This document shows, in pieces, positions 23,701-33,954 of a stretch of 64,000 nucleotides of DNA (the first letter of the stretch is position 1; every line of letters begins with the position of its first letter). The notes beneath the pieces were generated by a model. It saw only the letters and a program-made list of their open reading frames with translations, ran no database searches and was not told the origin of the DNA. Source of the stretch: Cladorhizidae sp. MBARI D1340-BT2 (Eukaryota; Porifera; Demospongiae; Poecilosclerida; Cladorhizidae); assembly GCA_028752905.1 (NCBI GenBank), contig JAQNBH010000014.1, positions 21,361,990-21,425,989 on the forward strand, in the 5' to 3' direction. Position numbers and translations under genes: made by a program.

Positions 23701-24010
23701 CAAAAAAAAATATCACATCCATTAACGTTAGAAAATAATAGGCAAAAATACATCTGACTTCACTAAGTCTGCAACAAAACCTACAGCAAAGAAAGAATTG
23801 CACTTCCTCTCTCAAAACAAAGAATGCAGAATGTTTCCTGTAAGTGCTTGTGTAGCAATTCTGAGCAGAAGAGCTTAAGAAACAGAAGCTGCCAAAGACA
23901 GCACTTGCAAAATTAGGCATCTTCTACCCCTCCCCTCACTTTAGAACTCACTTTAGAAGTCACAAAACTTGAAGTGACTAAATATATGTAGGTCCACCGC
24001 CTCATTTTTA
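20795..24010. other. Long stretch without a supported gene
   Basis: Short open frames at 21086-21376, 21457-21720, 22317-22529 and 23343-23753 show no domains. 21780-22060 (GAACGTTATATCTCTGAGATC region) looks like part of an unclassified element. Two small direct duplications occur: TTCAGAATGCTCTACATTAT (about 23142 and 23177) and CCGCTGACATAGTTCCTA (about 23327 and 23391). Confidence 0.4.
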
Positions 24011-24013
24011 GGG

Positions 24014-26545
24014 CAGGGTGTCATACAGGATTTTCCTGTAAGGGGGGGATATAACACAACTAGACTGGGAACACACCCTTTTAATGACCACACCCACTTT
24101 CATGCCATGTGCTTTCTTTGAAGTGAATTACCATTGTAATGACTTCTGTAGCTAAAGATAAAGTAGTATTGAATATTCATAAAATATTTCATTTTGGATT
24201 CTCTTTAGATTCCAGTTTACTTATTTTTACTTCGTTAGGAAATCTTAACCTCTGTTAGATCATTGTATTTTTGTGATTATAAATACATATGAATTGTGTG
24301 TACAAATCGGAATTAAAATTTGCTATCTTCTAATTATACTACACAACATGGATATCAGAAAGTTTTTATCTAGGAAGAGACCAAGTGAGGATATAGATGA
24401 ATCTAATGATGAGCTAACTAGCACCGTAGCTACTCCTCAGTCTGATGATGAACCTAATGATGAGCTTACTAGTACAATAGCTACTCCTCAGTCTGATGAC
24501 GAACCTATAACTCTAGCTACTCTCCAGTCTACGAACCTACCAAAGCTAAAAAAAAAAGTTTACAAATCCAGGCTCACTTACAGATCTCAATGGGAGTCTA
24601 AATAGCCTTGGATATATTATTATGATGAGGTAGAGAAAGGTATGTTTTGCCAAATTTGTCAAAACCATGGAAAACCACCAGCAAATGCCCATGGAGCTTT
24701 GACATCTCGAGGAGTATTGGACTGGAACCGCGTCACTGAGTTACTCAAGCTGCAAAATGGCATGACTGCAAAGATGGCAGAACAGCCAAGTGTTGTTGAT
24801 CTCCAATGTGCTGCAGCTGTAAGGAGTGCCAATGAAAAGCGAGCAAATAACAGGGCAATACTTCTAAAATTGCTGCGCTCGGTCTACTTCTTGCTCAAAC
24901 ACGGAATTCTCCATACTACCACCTTTCAGGCTAGCTGCTAGTGGTGACAAACTTCTTTAGCAACACAATAATGGGGCTCCTGCAAATACATCATAAACCT
25001 CTAAATTTTCTGTGACATCCCTCATAGAAGCTATTGCCACCTGGATCGATGGAAATCTTTTGGTTTGTTTAAAGGAGAGCCCGTACTTTTTTATCCTTGC
25101 TGATGAGTGTGAGGATATTAGCATACAAGAAGAACTTTCTGTGTGTTGCCAATGGATAGTAAATGGCCAGCCAGAGGAACATTTCCTAACAATCCTACAC
25201 ATTCTTGCTCATGATGCTGCAACCATCACAGAGTCACTGGAATCCTTTATTGACTTAAAACATCTTGATGACCGTAAATTGGTTGGCCAAGGATATGATG
25301 GTGCAGCGGTGTTTGCAGGAAGTTAAACTGGAGTGTATGTAAGGATGGAGACTACTCTGCACATGCCATGTACATCCATTGCTCTTGCCATGAGCTACAG
25401 AAGTATAGAAGCAGCAGAGAGTGTTCTTGAGATAAAGAAGATTTTTGGCTTGATGGAAAATTTATGGAAACTCTTCTTCTACTCTGCCCCAAAAACTCAA
25501 GCCTTAAAAGAAGTACAGGCTTTTCTCAGATCGTCTGAATTTAAGATCGTGAAGCCTAGTGATATGCGTTGGCTTTCGAATGAGAAGAGTATGAGAACAA
25601 TTCGAAAGGACCTTCCTGCTCCTGCAACAACTTTACGAGACCACAGGTAATGCAGAAGCATTCGGCTTGAGTACACTTCTTGCTACCTTTACTGCAAGCC
25701 AGTATTGGCTTTTTTCAGACATTTTGGCAAGAATGAATGCTTCTATGCAAAGGAAAGTTGCTGATTTCAGTCAGTTACAGTTTTTATTGACGTGTAAATT
25801 TGATGAATTGAAGTCACTGAAGAATGAAAATGCAGAATGGTGTTCTTCCCCTAAATTAACTGGTACAAAGTTATAGACTGATGAATATGGCATAGATATT
25901 GGAAGATATATTTCTGGATCAGCCCATTCAAGATTCATGTCCATCAACAATACTAAGTATCTTGATCACATTGGCATCCCATACATTGATGTTTTGATTG
26001 ACAACATCAAGGGGCGATTTTGTGATAAAGCAGTTCAACTACTAGTTGCCACATTCATCTCCAATCCTGCTTTGCTACCCACAGGAGAGTCTTTATTTTT
26101 CCATGGCCATCAATCGATTCAGAATTTGGCTGGATTCTATGGTAATGAAACCTCAGTGAAGTATAATGGTATAACTTACACATCACCTCCACTTCCAGAA
26201 GAACTTGTGTCTGAATTGAAATTTTTCAGGAGGGCACTTCGCAAAGAAAAGGGGGTGATAATGCTTTCGAAGAAGCTAGCAAAACCTCTTAGCATGCAAG
26301 ATGTAATTCAGTCAATGAAAGCTACAGAAGCATAAGGCATATTTCCATAAACCTTTGCCCTCCTTCATATCATTTTGGTCTTGCCAATTGGGATTTCAAC
26401 AGTGGAGTGATCTTTTAGTGAAATGAAAATGATTAAGACCAGACTTACAAATCACCTATCTGATTGTAACCTGTCTAGGTTAATGAAGATTGCTATAGAG
26501 CGACCAGAACTGATGAATGAGAAATTCTTGACATTTTAAAAGAAA
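24014..26545 (+). pseudogene. hAT transposon with TTF-type zinc-finger transposase (ZMYM1-like), decayed
   Basis: The left end at 24014 reads CAGGGTGTCATACAGG then a G-run, similar to the terminus of the element at 59885. Coding begins at ATG 24349 (MDIRKFLSRKRPSED). It continues with a duplicated DDEPNDELTSTIATPQ block, then MFCQICQNHGKPPANAHGAL (TTF-like finger), EECEDISIQEELSVC-type catalytic sequence at 25080-25150 (ADECEDIS), KPSDMRWLSNEKS near 25550, and the C-terminal dimerisation region ISTVE-SFSEMKMIKTRLTNH with MKIAIERPEL near 26395-26510. Stops (for example 24601 and 25324) and frame changes split it. A matching right terminus was not found, so the 3' boundary is approximate. Confidence 0.65.
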
Positions 26546-26654
26546 CTAATAGAAGAATTGATCTTTAATTAGCTGCACTGAGTATATATACTGTTTTATC
26601 ATGTAGCTATCTACTCCACTCATAGAGAATAGTACAAATAGAACTACTGTGATA

Positions 26655-26715
26655 TTTTACCATATCGCGTACTTGTTATTACCTACTTGTTATTACCTAC
26701 TTGTTATTACCTACC
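26655..26715 (+). repeat. Short tandem repeat TTGTTATTACCTACTTG
   Basis: Three to four copies of ACTTGTTATTACCT between the hAT remnant and the palindrome at 26777. Confidence 0.75.
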
Positions 26716-26776
26716 CGATATGCGCATGCTCAGTAAAGGTTTGCGCATCCTCAGTCCCATGATAAATACATTATTA

Positions 26777-26881
26777 AATTGATACGGTGAAATATCACTC
26801 GTCTGATTGGCCGGTATTTTCACTCGTGCCTGCGGCACTCGTGGAAATACTAGCCACAGACTCGTGATATTTCCCCGTATC
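26777..26881. mobile_element. Palindromic MITE-like hairpin
   Basis: The arms GATACGGTGAAATATCACTC with GTCTG and CAGACTCGTGATATTTCCCC with GTATC are inverted copies with one or two mismatches, enclosing a GC-richer centre that is itself partly inverted (CACTCGTGCC / GGCACTCGTG). About 105 bp. No obvious target duplication, so the mobile origin is inferred. Confidence 0.5.
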
Positions 26882-26983
26882 AATGTAATAACGTATATAT
26901 AATACACATGCATGCACAAGCAATAATTTGTTTTCCTCTCCATGGCATTTAATTATCAATTTGATCTTAGCTATATAGTGGGG

Positions 26984-27355
26984 GGAAGGAGGGGGGGGGG
27001 GGGGGAACTTGGGTCAGAGGGGGTAATCTCACTCCCCCCCCCCACTTCCTATATGAAATATGAAACCATGTATGGTATAAGTGTTACTACATGATAGGAG
27101 ATGGGAATAGTGGGCTCACACAACCACCATTAGGTTTTAATCCCAGTTCACTTCACCACCATACCATCCAATTCCTGGTGGTTGCCCACCCAAGTTTTAG
27201 CCAATAGAAGTGATGCTTCTTGTGAAACTTCCTGCAAAGAGGGAATATAGTGCAAACACTTTTTAAATATCTTCCTATATATAACACACACACACATATG
27301 CACACACACATACACATATGCGCACACACACCAACAACACACACACATGCACACA
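26984..27355. repeat. G-run and CA microsatellite
   Basis: G-rich run at 26984-27006 with C-rich complement at 27033-27045, then an imperfect (CA)n at 27284-27355 with ATATG interruptions. Confidence 0.85.
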
Positions 27356-29044
27356 CTGCCTTCAATTGATACCATCATAATAGCAAGATAAGAGAGTCAA
27401 CCAAAAGTTATAATGCCAATCTAACACAACCAGTGTGCGAATTATAACTAAAATCAAGCTGGAGGAAAATTGGGTATGAGACACATGCCAGCCCTGTCAT
27501 TTCTTCTGAGAGCACACCACTCTGTACACTCCTCTCCATGTCAAATGCTGTCATTTTAGAGTCAAAATTAATTGCCCCCAATACAACAATCAGGCTGCTA
27601 CAGTTCAGAAAAGGGAAGGTTTAACAACTCTTAACCCTTATTGTTCATAATTATACTAGCATCTTACCTTTTTAAAAAAGTTGTCAGCTGGGTGCAATCC
27701 ATGGGTGCTGGCCTCTTTCTACTTCCAGTAAGCCCAGTTCACAATATGGCACAAGTCAATCCATTGCGTGCCTTTCCGTGCTTCTGATCCATTGCTATGA
27801 TATTGTGAACCAGTTAACGCAACAGACTAGGGATCTAATGGATACTAGATATGAAATGCATGAGCTGGATTAGATTGCATCTAATCCATTGCATCAGACC
27901 AATCGGAATCCTAGAAAATATCTTGTGTTGAACTTTACACTACTTCCATATGTCTCTAGAATTATTGAAGTGGTGAGGAGCTTTCCCAACCTCTGGCTGG
28001 TCTCAGCTAGAGGCTATTAAGATGTTAGGCCCAAAGAAAATGCCGGCAAGGAAGTTGCTATCCGGGTAACTAGCTAGCTATTACCAGCTATAAGTTATTT
28101 CTGCACCTCCTCCTGCTAGCCAATAGCAAAATTAAATCCAACTCTTCCTCATTGCTAGGACTGCCATCTATTGTATTGGTCAAAGTTGAAACACACCAGT
28201 CTCAATCGATTCAATGCAAATATTGTGAACTTTGCAGCAGAACAGAATGGATTACGCATCGCATGCAATGGAAATGGATTCAATGCAACAGATTGTCATC
28301 CGTCATATTGTGAACCGGCCTTTACGTGCAGGCAAATAACTCTTAAGACTGCTAGTAGCTGTCTTGTACCCTGTGCAGCAATCAGGTGGTTACAGTTCAG
28401 AATGGGCTAGGTTTACATGCCTCACCTGTGATTTGCCAATAGTAGCTAGTTTTGAGAAATTCAAAAACTAAGTGATTCCTGCTGAAGATCTTCTCAGACA
28501 CAGAGCATGTAATAACAAGACAATTGTATGCATGTATCCCAGCTGCTGGACACATCTGCTATAATTATAAACAAAACCTATATACATGTACTGTAGTATT
28601 GTAGTATAGAAAACAAAGAAGTATTTCTGGTTGAGCTTGTTCCATTCCATTTTATTCACAGAACAATTTAAGGAAGGACTAGTGGTCAATAATATCTTTT
28701 TTCTGACACGCCATAATTGTCTTATAACTTCAATGAATGAAAATTGTATGATAAAAGATGTCTGTGCTTAATACATGCTAACAATATTATGCAGTTTTGT
28801 GTCAGGGGCATAAAATAGTGGAGATCCTACATTCTGCAAGGATCTTTGACCATACAATACTCATATGAACTTCAAACCTTTTTATATCTCCATCAATAAC
28901 TACATAAAAGATTGTCCCATAAAAGATTGTTGGAAGTAGCAGACTTTACAGATTCTGATTGCTCTTGTTAACTCAGTTATTATTCATTTAATTTTTTGGT
29001 CTGATTTAAGACGTTGCCCCAAGTCCCATAATTATCCTTAGACT
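27356..29044. other. No gene supported
   Basis: Unique sequence with short open frames (28171-28410, 28468-28689) that show no domain or splice pattern. The motif ATATTGTGAAC recurs near 27730, 27800 and 28220, suggesting an old repeat. Confidence 0.4.
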
Positions 29045-29117
29045 CTCAGCCTGGAAACAGGACACCTAGGCTCAGCCTGGAAACAGGACACCTAGGCTCA
29101 GCCTGGAAACAGGACAC
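29045..29117 (+). repeat. 26-bp tandem repeat, 2.8 copies
   Basis: CTCAGCCTGGAAACAGGACA followed by CCTAGG, identical in the first two copies and truncated in the third. Exact identity suggests a recent duplication. Confidence 0.95.
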
Positions 29118-29119
29118 TG

Positions 29120-30297
29120 TAGTGTTCTGTACAATCACTGTTCAGAACCTATTCACTATAAGTTCTTTTTCTCTTCCTGCACAAACAGGGCCACAATAGT
29201 AACTGCCCTTCTAATAATAATCAAAGTTACATGTATTGTAGGTGGCCACTAAATCTCCTATTAGACAATATAGAGTGTACACATATGCTATAGACTTTTA
29301 ACATTACAAGCATACGACTATATTCACTCGAATAGAAGTAGCGACTTATATATAATTATTTATTTTAGCTGCCATGGTTTGTGACACACAGTTACACAAG
29401 TGCTGTGGTATAACACATGCACAGTGCAAAAGAAAAGTTGAAAAGACTGCCTTTAGCCTCTGAATCCTAGGGTACTCTTGGATCAGAAGTGAAAGGCTGT
29501 GGAGGAGGGAGCTGTTCATTATACAACACTTCTGTGGCTGCGTACGCAACCTACGTTAGTAGTTTGTTTATAAAAATTATAGTATAGAGATATTTTCAGT
29601 CAGTTACTGAGTTCCTGCTCGTCAACAAGAAGTTTATTATCTTCTTCATCCCCTTGCTCCAGGGAAGTGAATGCATCTTCTCCCTCACTGTCTCTCTTCG
29701 AACAGCTGGCGAGTATGTAGTTTCAGCAATGGCTGCAACAGCTGAAGCTGCTACTCTCCTTGAGGCAGCGTTTTCAGATCCTTCTACATACACCTTCACA
29801 GATATTGCACAAGCAAGCTTTTATAAACCTGGCAGCTTTTATAGTTGAGTGCAACAGATTAACCAAATGTGCGCTGGTACTAGTACATTGATAATTTACT
29901 ACACTGTAGGTGTACCGCAATTGGAAGTCTACATTTTCGAGTGTGACTTCTAATCAAGTGGACATCTACATAGATAATATAGATAGACCTATCCCTACTG
30001 CAATGCCATTATGCAGACACATGTCTAGCATGATACAGTAAGTCTCTCTAAAAGAATATTATTACTACCCTATAGGAACACATTCAATACAATGCAATCA
30101 CTTCCTCAATAATCAACTTAAATTTAACTTATATGCGCTCACTCAATATTTCTAGATAGATGCTCTAACCTTCATCAGGATTATGCATTATGATGTTTTT
30201 CCATTGATTTTTAAAGGAAACTCCTGATGACAAATATCTGATCTTCCTTGTTCTCATACTCGACGTTCTCAATTCCTTCTTGAGAGAGCTAATAGCC
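29120..30297. other. Upstream region of the membrane-protein gene
   Basis: Overlapping open frames at 29596-29848 on both strands have no recognised domain. 30141-30180 is a minus-strand Penelope-terminus fragment (CTAGATAGATGCTCTAACCT followed by TCATCAGG). No clear TATA box was found close to the start codon. Confidence 0.4.
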
Positions 30298-31161
30298 ATG
30301 GCAGCTTCAGACAGTCATGTTGCTGGCATTGCTACGGTAGCCTGTTTCGGTATTCTGGGCTTCATTCTCATCGGCCTTTCGCCCTTTACCTTCTGCTTCA
30401 CTATCCTGAACCCACCAACGATAAGTGCATGGCTGGTGCGATTGGTTGCCGTGGTGCTATATTTTTACAGCGACAATATTGGCTACATTCTGCAGAGGTA
30501 CGGAGAAGAGTTGGGATGCGGGGATATGTGCATCAAAAACAATCGCATCGCAGCAGTGGTCCTCTTAGGAAGTTCTATGATCTTCATGCAAATCATTCCT
30601 TTGCTACTCAGAGACATAGCAATACTGATCAAAGAGAACTACCACTACAAACATGGTGAGTGGTACTACACTCTGGACTTGGTGGCACTCTTGGTTAGAA
30701 TAGACACCATCTTCACCGTTACAGCCATCATGTCCCAAACTAGTGCCTATTGTGGCCTCATTGACAGGAGCTTGGGCTGGTCGTTCTTCACCATCTGCAC
30801 CATCATCGGTATCGCTGCCCTCATCGTCACGAGCATATACAATGCATCTAAGATCGATGATGAACATGCTATCAAAAACTTACCAGCCATGGGTGCTACG
30901 CCCATCCTCGTGGTGATCCTCCTCAGCATCAGTCTGCCACTGTACCTCCTCGCAGACAACCAGCAGCCCTTAGGCTGTGTGTGGGGGTGTGATTCCTATG
31001 CCAACAACATGACTGCCATCGTTGCTGCTGACTCTGGAATCAATTGCAACATGAAGGCTAATAGTGGACTGAGGCTCGGCTTCATGACGGCCATCTTTGC
31101 ATTTGTGCTTTTGTCACTGGCACTGCTGGGATGTAATTGGAGGGTTGAAAATATCGTCTAA
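30298..31161 (+). CDS. Seven-helix membrane protein, intronless, unknown family
   Basis: The ATG at 30298 lies in a strong Kozak context (GCCATGG) and opens a 287-codon frame. Seven hydrophobic segments are visible at about residues 10-36, 42-66, 84-110, 124-147, 161-182, 201-219 and 258-278. The loop between helices 6 and 7 holds three cysteines (GCVWGCDSY and GINCNM) and an N-glycosylation sequon NMT, so it probably faces outside. A further Cys pair (GCGDMC) follows helix 2. No DRY, NPxxY or other class-defining GPCR motif is seen, and no transporter signature is recognised. It is the only long intact, non-repetitive, single-exon gene in the window without ties to a mobile element. Lack of introns could mean a native intronless gene or a retrocopy; no poly-A tail was seen downstream. 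Function unknown. Confidence 0.7.
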   Translation: MAASDSHVAGIATVACFGILGFILIGLSPFTFCFTILNPPTISAWLVRLVAVVLYFYSDNIGYILQRYGEELGCGDMCIKNNRIAAVVLLGSSMIFMQIIPLLLRDIAILIKENYHYKHGEWYYTLDLVALLVRIDTIFTVTAIMSQTSAYCGLIDRSLGWSFFTICTIIGIAALIVTSIYNASKIDDEHAIKNLPAMGATPILVVILLSISLPLYLLADNQQPLGCVWGCDSYANNMTAIVAADSGINCNMKANSGLRLGFMTAIFAFVLLSLALLGCNWRVENIV

Positions 31162-33157
31162 ATTAACCCAATAACCAACTCACACCATATTGACTGAAAT
31201 GCATACTAACTGCCAACTGAATGCCACAATTATTAACAATTCCACCAGAAAACATTAGTAATTTTTGGCTTTGAATAATATTTTTGAATTTAATGTTTAT
31301 TCTTCAAGGAATGCTGCATAATATATATAATATAATATTATATATAGATTTATTTTTAGTAATGTTTTTAAGTTTGTATGTATATTTCAAATGAAATGGC
31401 CCCAACAACCTCCTTATATTGAACAGGCATGCTGGGACAGCATAATTACACCAGTGACTAGATGATGGTTGCAGTGTATGATAACAACAATGAATGATAA
31501 TCTGTTGATGATTTGTAGCACTGAAGGAGTACTCTGGCAGTCAATTGTAGAGAGAAATATATGGTCAGGTTATAGGCAACAGTCAACATATTTATGTCAA
31601 CTGTATTCGTGATTAATTAGATCTACTGGAAATACAAAATGCCAAATCAGCACACTTACAAGCTGTTCCTATGTTTTGGCCTTCTTAATTATTAGCAATC
31701 AGCACTTCAATCAGCACCTTGTGTCGTGTGTAATTCTAGATATATCCCAACTATTGTTAAATCTGTCTAGATTTAACAATAGACATGAAAACAAGAGTAG
31801 CCAATGAATATATATATAGTAACATAATTATGATTAAAACATGAGCTTTGGTTGTTTACATTCCATCCCATCAGGCACATCTCTCCTGGCACATCACTTT
31901 GTCTTAATGTTGCTGATGTACATCATTGTTGCCGCTCAGAAGCTTCTTGGCACTGCTCGGAAGTCTACTGTTCCTGGAAAACCAGATCAAGCTGCCACCT
32001 TACTCTCGGCCTTCACTCTCGCTGGGGCGTTGAGCTCTTCCTACCTTCTACAGAACTGTCAGCTGTGCCACCCTCACTGCACAGTCCCACTGACATGACA
32101 GATATGCCAAAAGTCCCGTATTTGCTTGCCACTCCTGTTTTAAACCCAGGCAGTTCACTCTTAAATGTTTTATAGCCAAGGTCAGCTATGGAATGGAGAA
32201 ACGTGTGATGAATGATGAGTCTCCCTTGTGAACTGACTAGTAGCTAGCCGGTATAGGCCAGCGCCTTCCACCACAATTAGCATAACCTTCGCACTCTAGC
32301 TGCAAGCATTATTATGGCTCCACCTAGTTAAAAATGTTATCACAACTAACTACCAGCTGAATTTCTAGAACCACCTCCCGATCAGCTCATGCTCTTTATC
32401 ATACAATCAAGTCTGTCAATGTGTCTGCTTCAGACCATGTCCATGAGTCCCTGTCAAGTTTCACAATTCCCATGTAGAAAACAAGCACAAACTACTGCAG
32501 GACTGGAGGAGAACCAAATTTAATCTGCTGTGACTGAACAAATATCCATGTTTTGTGAAATAGTCAGATCCTTGAAAATGCCAATGCAGGAAAGGTTTGG
32601 ACATCTGGAAAGAAACCACTGTAAGCATTTGATCTCAAATTCCGCTTTTCTGCAACCTTGGACATCAAACATATCGTCAATAAACGCACTGATTCATGTT
32701 TGAGGTGCAGTTTATTTTGTCTTCACAGCAGTGGAACTAGCATCCAGATGTCCAAACCTTTCCAGTGGCTTCACATCATCATGATAACCTCGTTAAAAGT
32801 GTCAAGATCAGTACAGGATTAGGACTTCAGCTACATGTATGGTTAGGGCCAGGGCAGTGGCTAGGGTTAGAGCCAAGCAGCGGCTAGGGTTCAGTTGTTA
32901 AGGTTGGGGACAGGGCAGGAACTCAGCATCTCAATGCAACAATGCTCATGCCTCATAATGATCCTATAATGCTAGGATTTTAGCCAACACTATGGGGAAC
33001 CAGCATATTCCGCTCCCCCAATAGCCACCTATAATTATTACTGTACCTGGCTGCATGAATATACAAATATACAAATAAGAATTAGTAAAAAGCTATTTGC
33101 CCCAATTAACTCCACCTAAATATGGTTGGTGGTGATATACTGAGCGCTTATGTTTAA
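31162..33157. other. No gene supported
   Basis: TA-rich runs at 31318-31345. Open frames at 31841-32175 (two overlapping frames, 85 and 107 codons) lack recognisable domains. 32820-32910 has degenerate GGCTAGGGTTAGAGCC repeats resembling the minisatellite that starts at 33955. Confidence 0.4.
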
Positions 33158-33161
33158 GTAA

Positions 33162-33745
33162 GGGGGGACATACATAACCATAAAGTAGAACAAGTGTTAA
33201 AAACTTGGGGTTATCACTTTATAGCTCCATAGATTCTGCAAATATCGTCAAAAGATGGGTCCCTCTGTGTGCTCTACTTCGATACTTCATAGTTATAACT
33301 ATACCCAAGTTACTGGAGCTGGATTGGCTGAGTGCCTGATTTCTCTGCATAAATATCTCCAGATTGCCAAGTGCTAGTGCTAAAATTTGTGTCGTCAAGC
33401 CCGCAGTTGAAAAATGAATTTCCTTAAAATACCTTACAATTTTATTTTCCAACCGCGTTATTGACCATGTTCTTAGCCTAATGAAAAAAGTCATTGCATG
33501 CAGTAGCCACTGCAGCTCTCTAGCACTTGGCAACCTGGATATATTTATGCAGAGAAATGAGGCACTCAGAGCTCCACTAACTTGGGTATAGTTGTACCTA
33601 TGAAAAGGTTTTAGTATCAAAAGAGAGCAGAGCACAGAGAGACCGATCTTTTGAGTCAACTCCATACATGAAGTTTGCAGAATCTACGGAGCTATAAAGT
33701 GGAATAAGTTTTTAATACTTGCTACTTTATAGTTTTGTCCCTGTA
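33162..33745. mobile_element. Degraded TTAA-type fold-back element
   Basis: It starts GTAA-GGGGGGACATA and carries the same inner blocks as the intact element at 42989-43752: TAGATTCTGCAAA, CAAAAGATGGGTCCCTCTGTG with GTGCTCT, TATAACTATACCCAAGTTAC, and their inverted copies GTAACTTGGGTATAGTTGTA-like and CAGAGAGACCGATCTTTTGAG-like blocks on the right. The right end is eroded (TTTTGTCCCTGTATCCC). Inverted arms remain recognisable for about 250 bp each. Confidence 0.65.
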
Positions 33746-33794
33746 TCCCTTTACCAAACATAATATGCATGTCACCCATGCCGGGATAGGATAA

Positions 33795-33953
33795 CACACC
33801 ACTGTGTCATAGACAGCATAACATTATAGATGTATACCCACACAGACAGCATAACATTAGATGTATACCCACACAGTCTGTCAGGATAGGACAACACTCA
33901 CCACTATGTCATAGACACCATAACATTAGATGTATACCCACACAGACACCCTT
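33795..33953 (+). repeat. Tandem repeat, three copies
   Basis: GACAGCATAACATTAGATGT followed by ATACCCACACA recurs three times, with a GTCAGGATAGGACAACACT spacer before the last copy. Confidence 0.85.
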
Positions 33954-33954
33954 T

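Noticed and set aside
27148..27378. Cys/Val-rich minus-strand frames
   Set aside because: Translation of the CA microsatellite.
29045..29117. Possible CRISPR array or other spaced repeats (also 9975-10165, 61160-61732)
   Set aside because: Repeats are directly tandem with no unique spacers of uniform length, no cas genes, and the genome is eukaryotic.
29596..29848. Overlapping Ala-rich frames on both strands upstream of the membrane-protein gene
   Set aside because: No recognisable domain, no splice signals and mutually exclusive strands; insufficient support.
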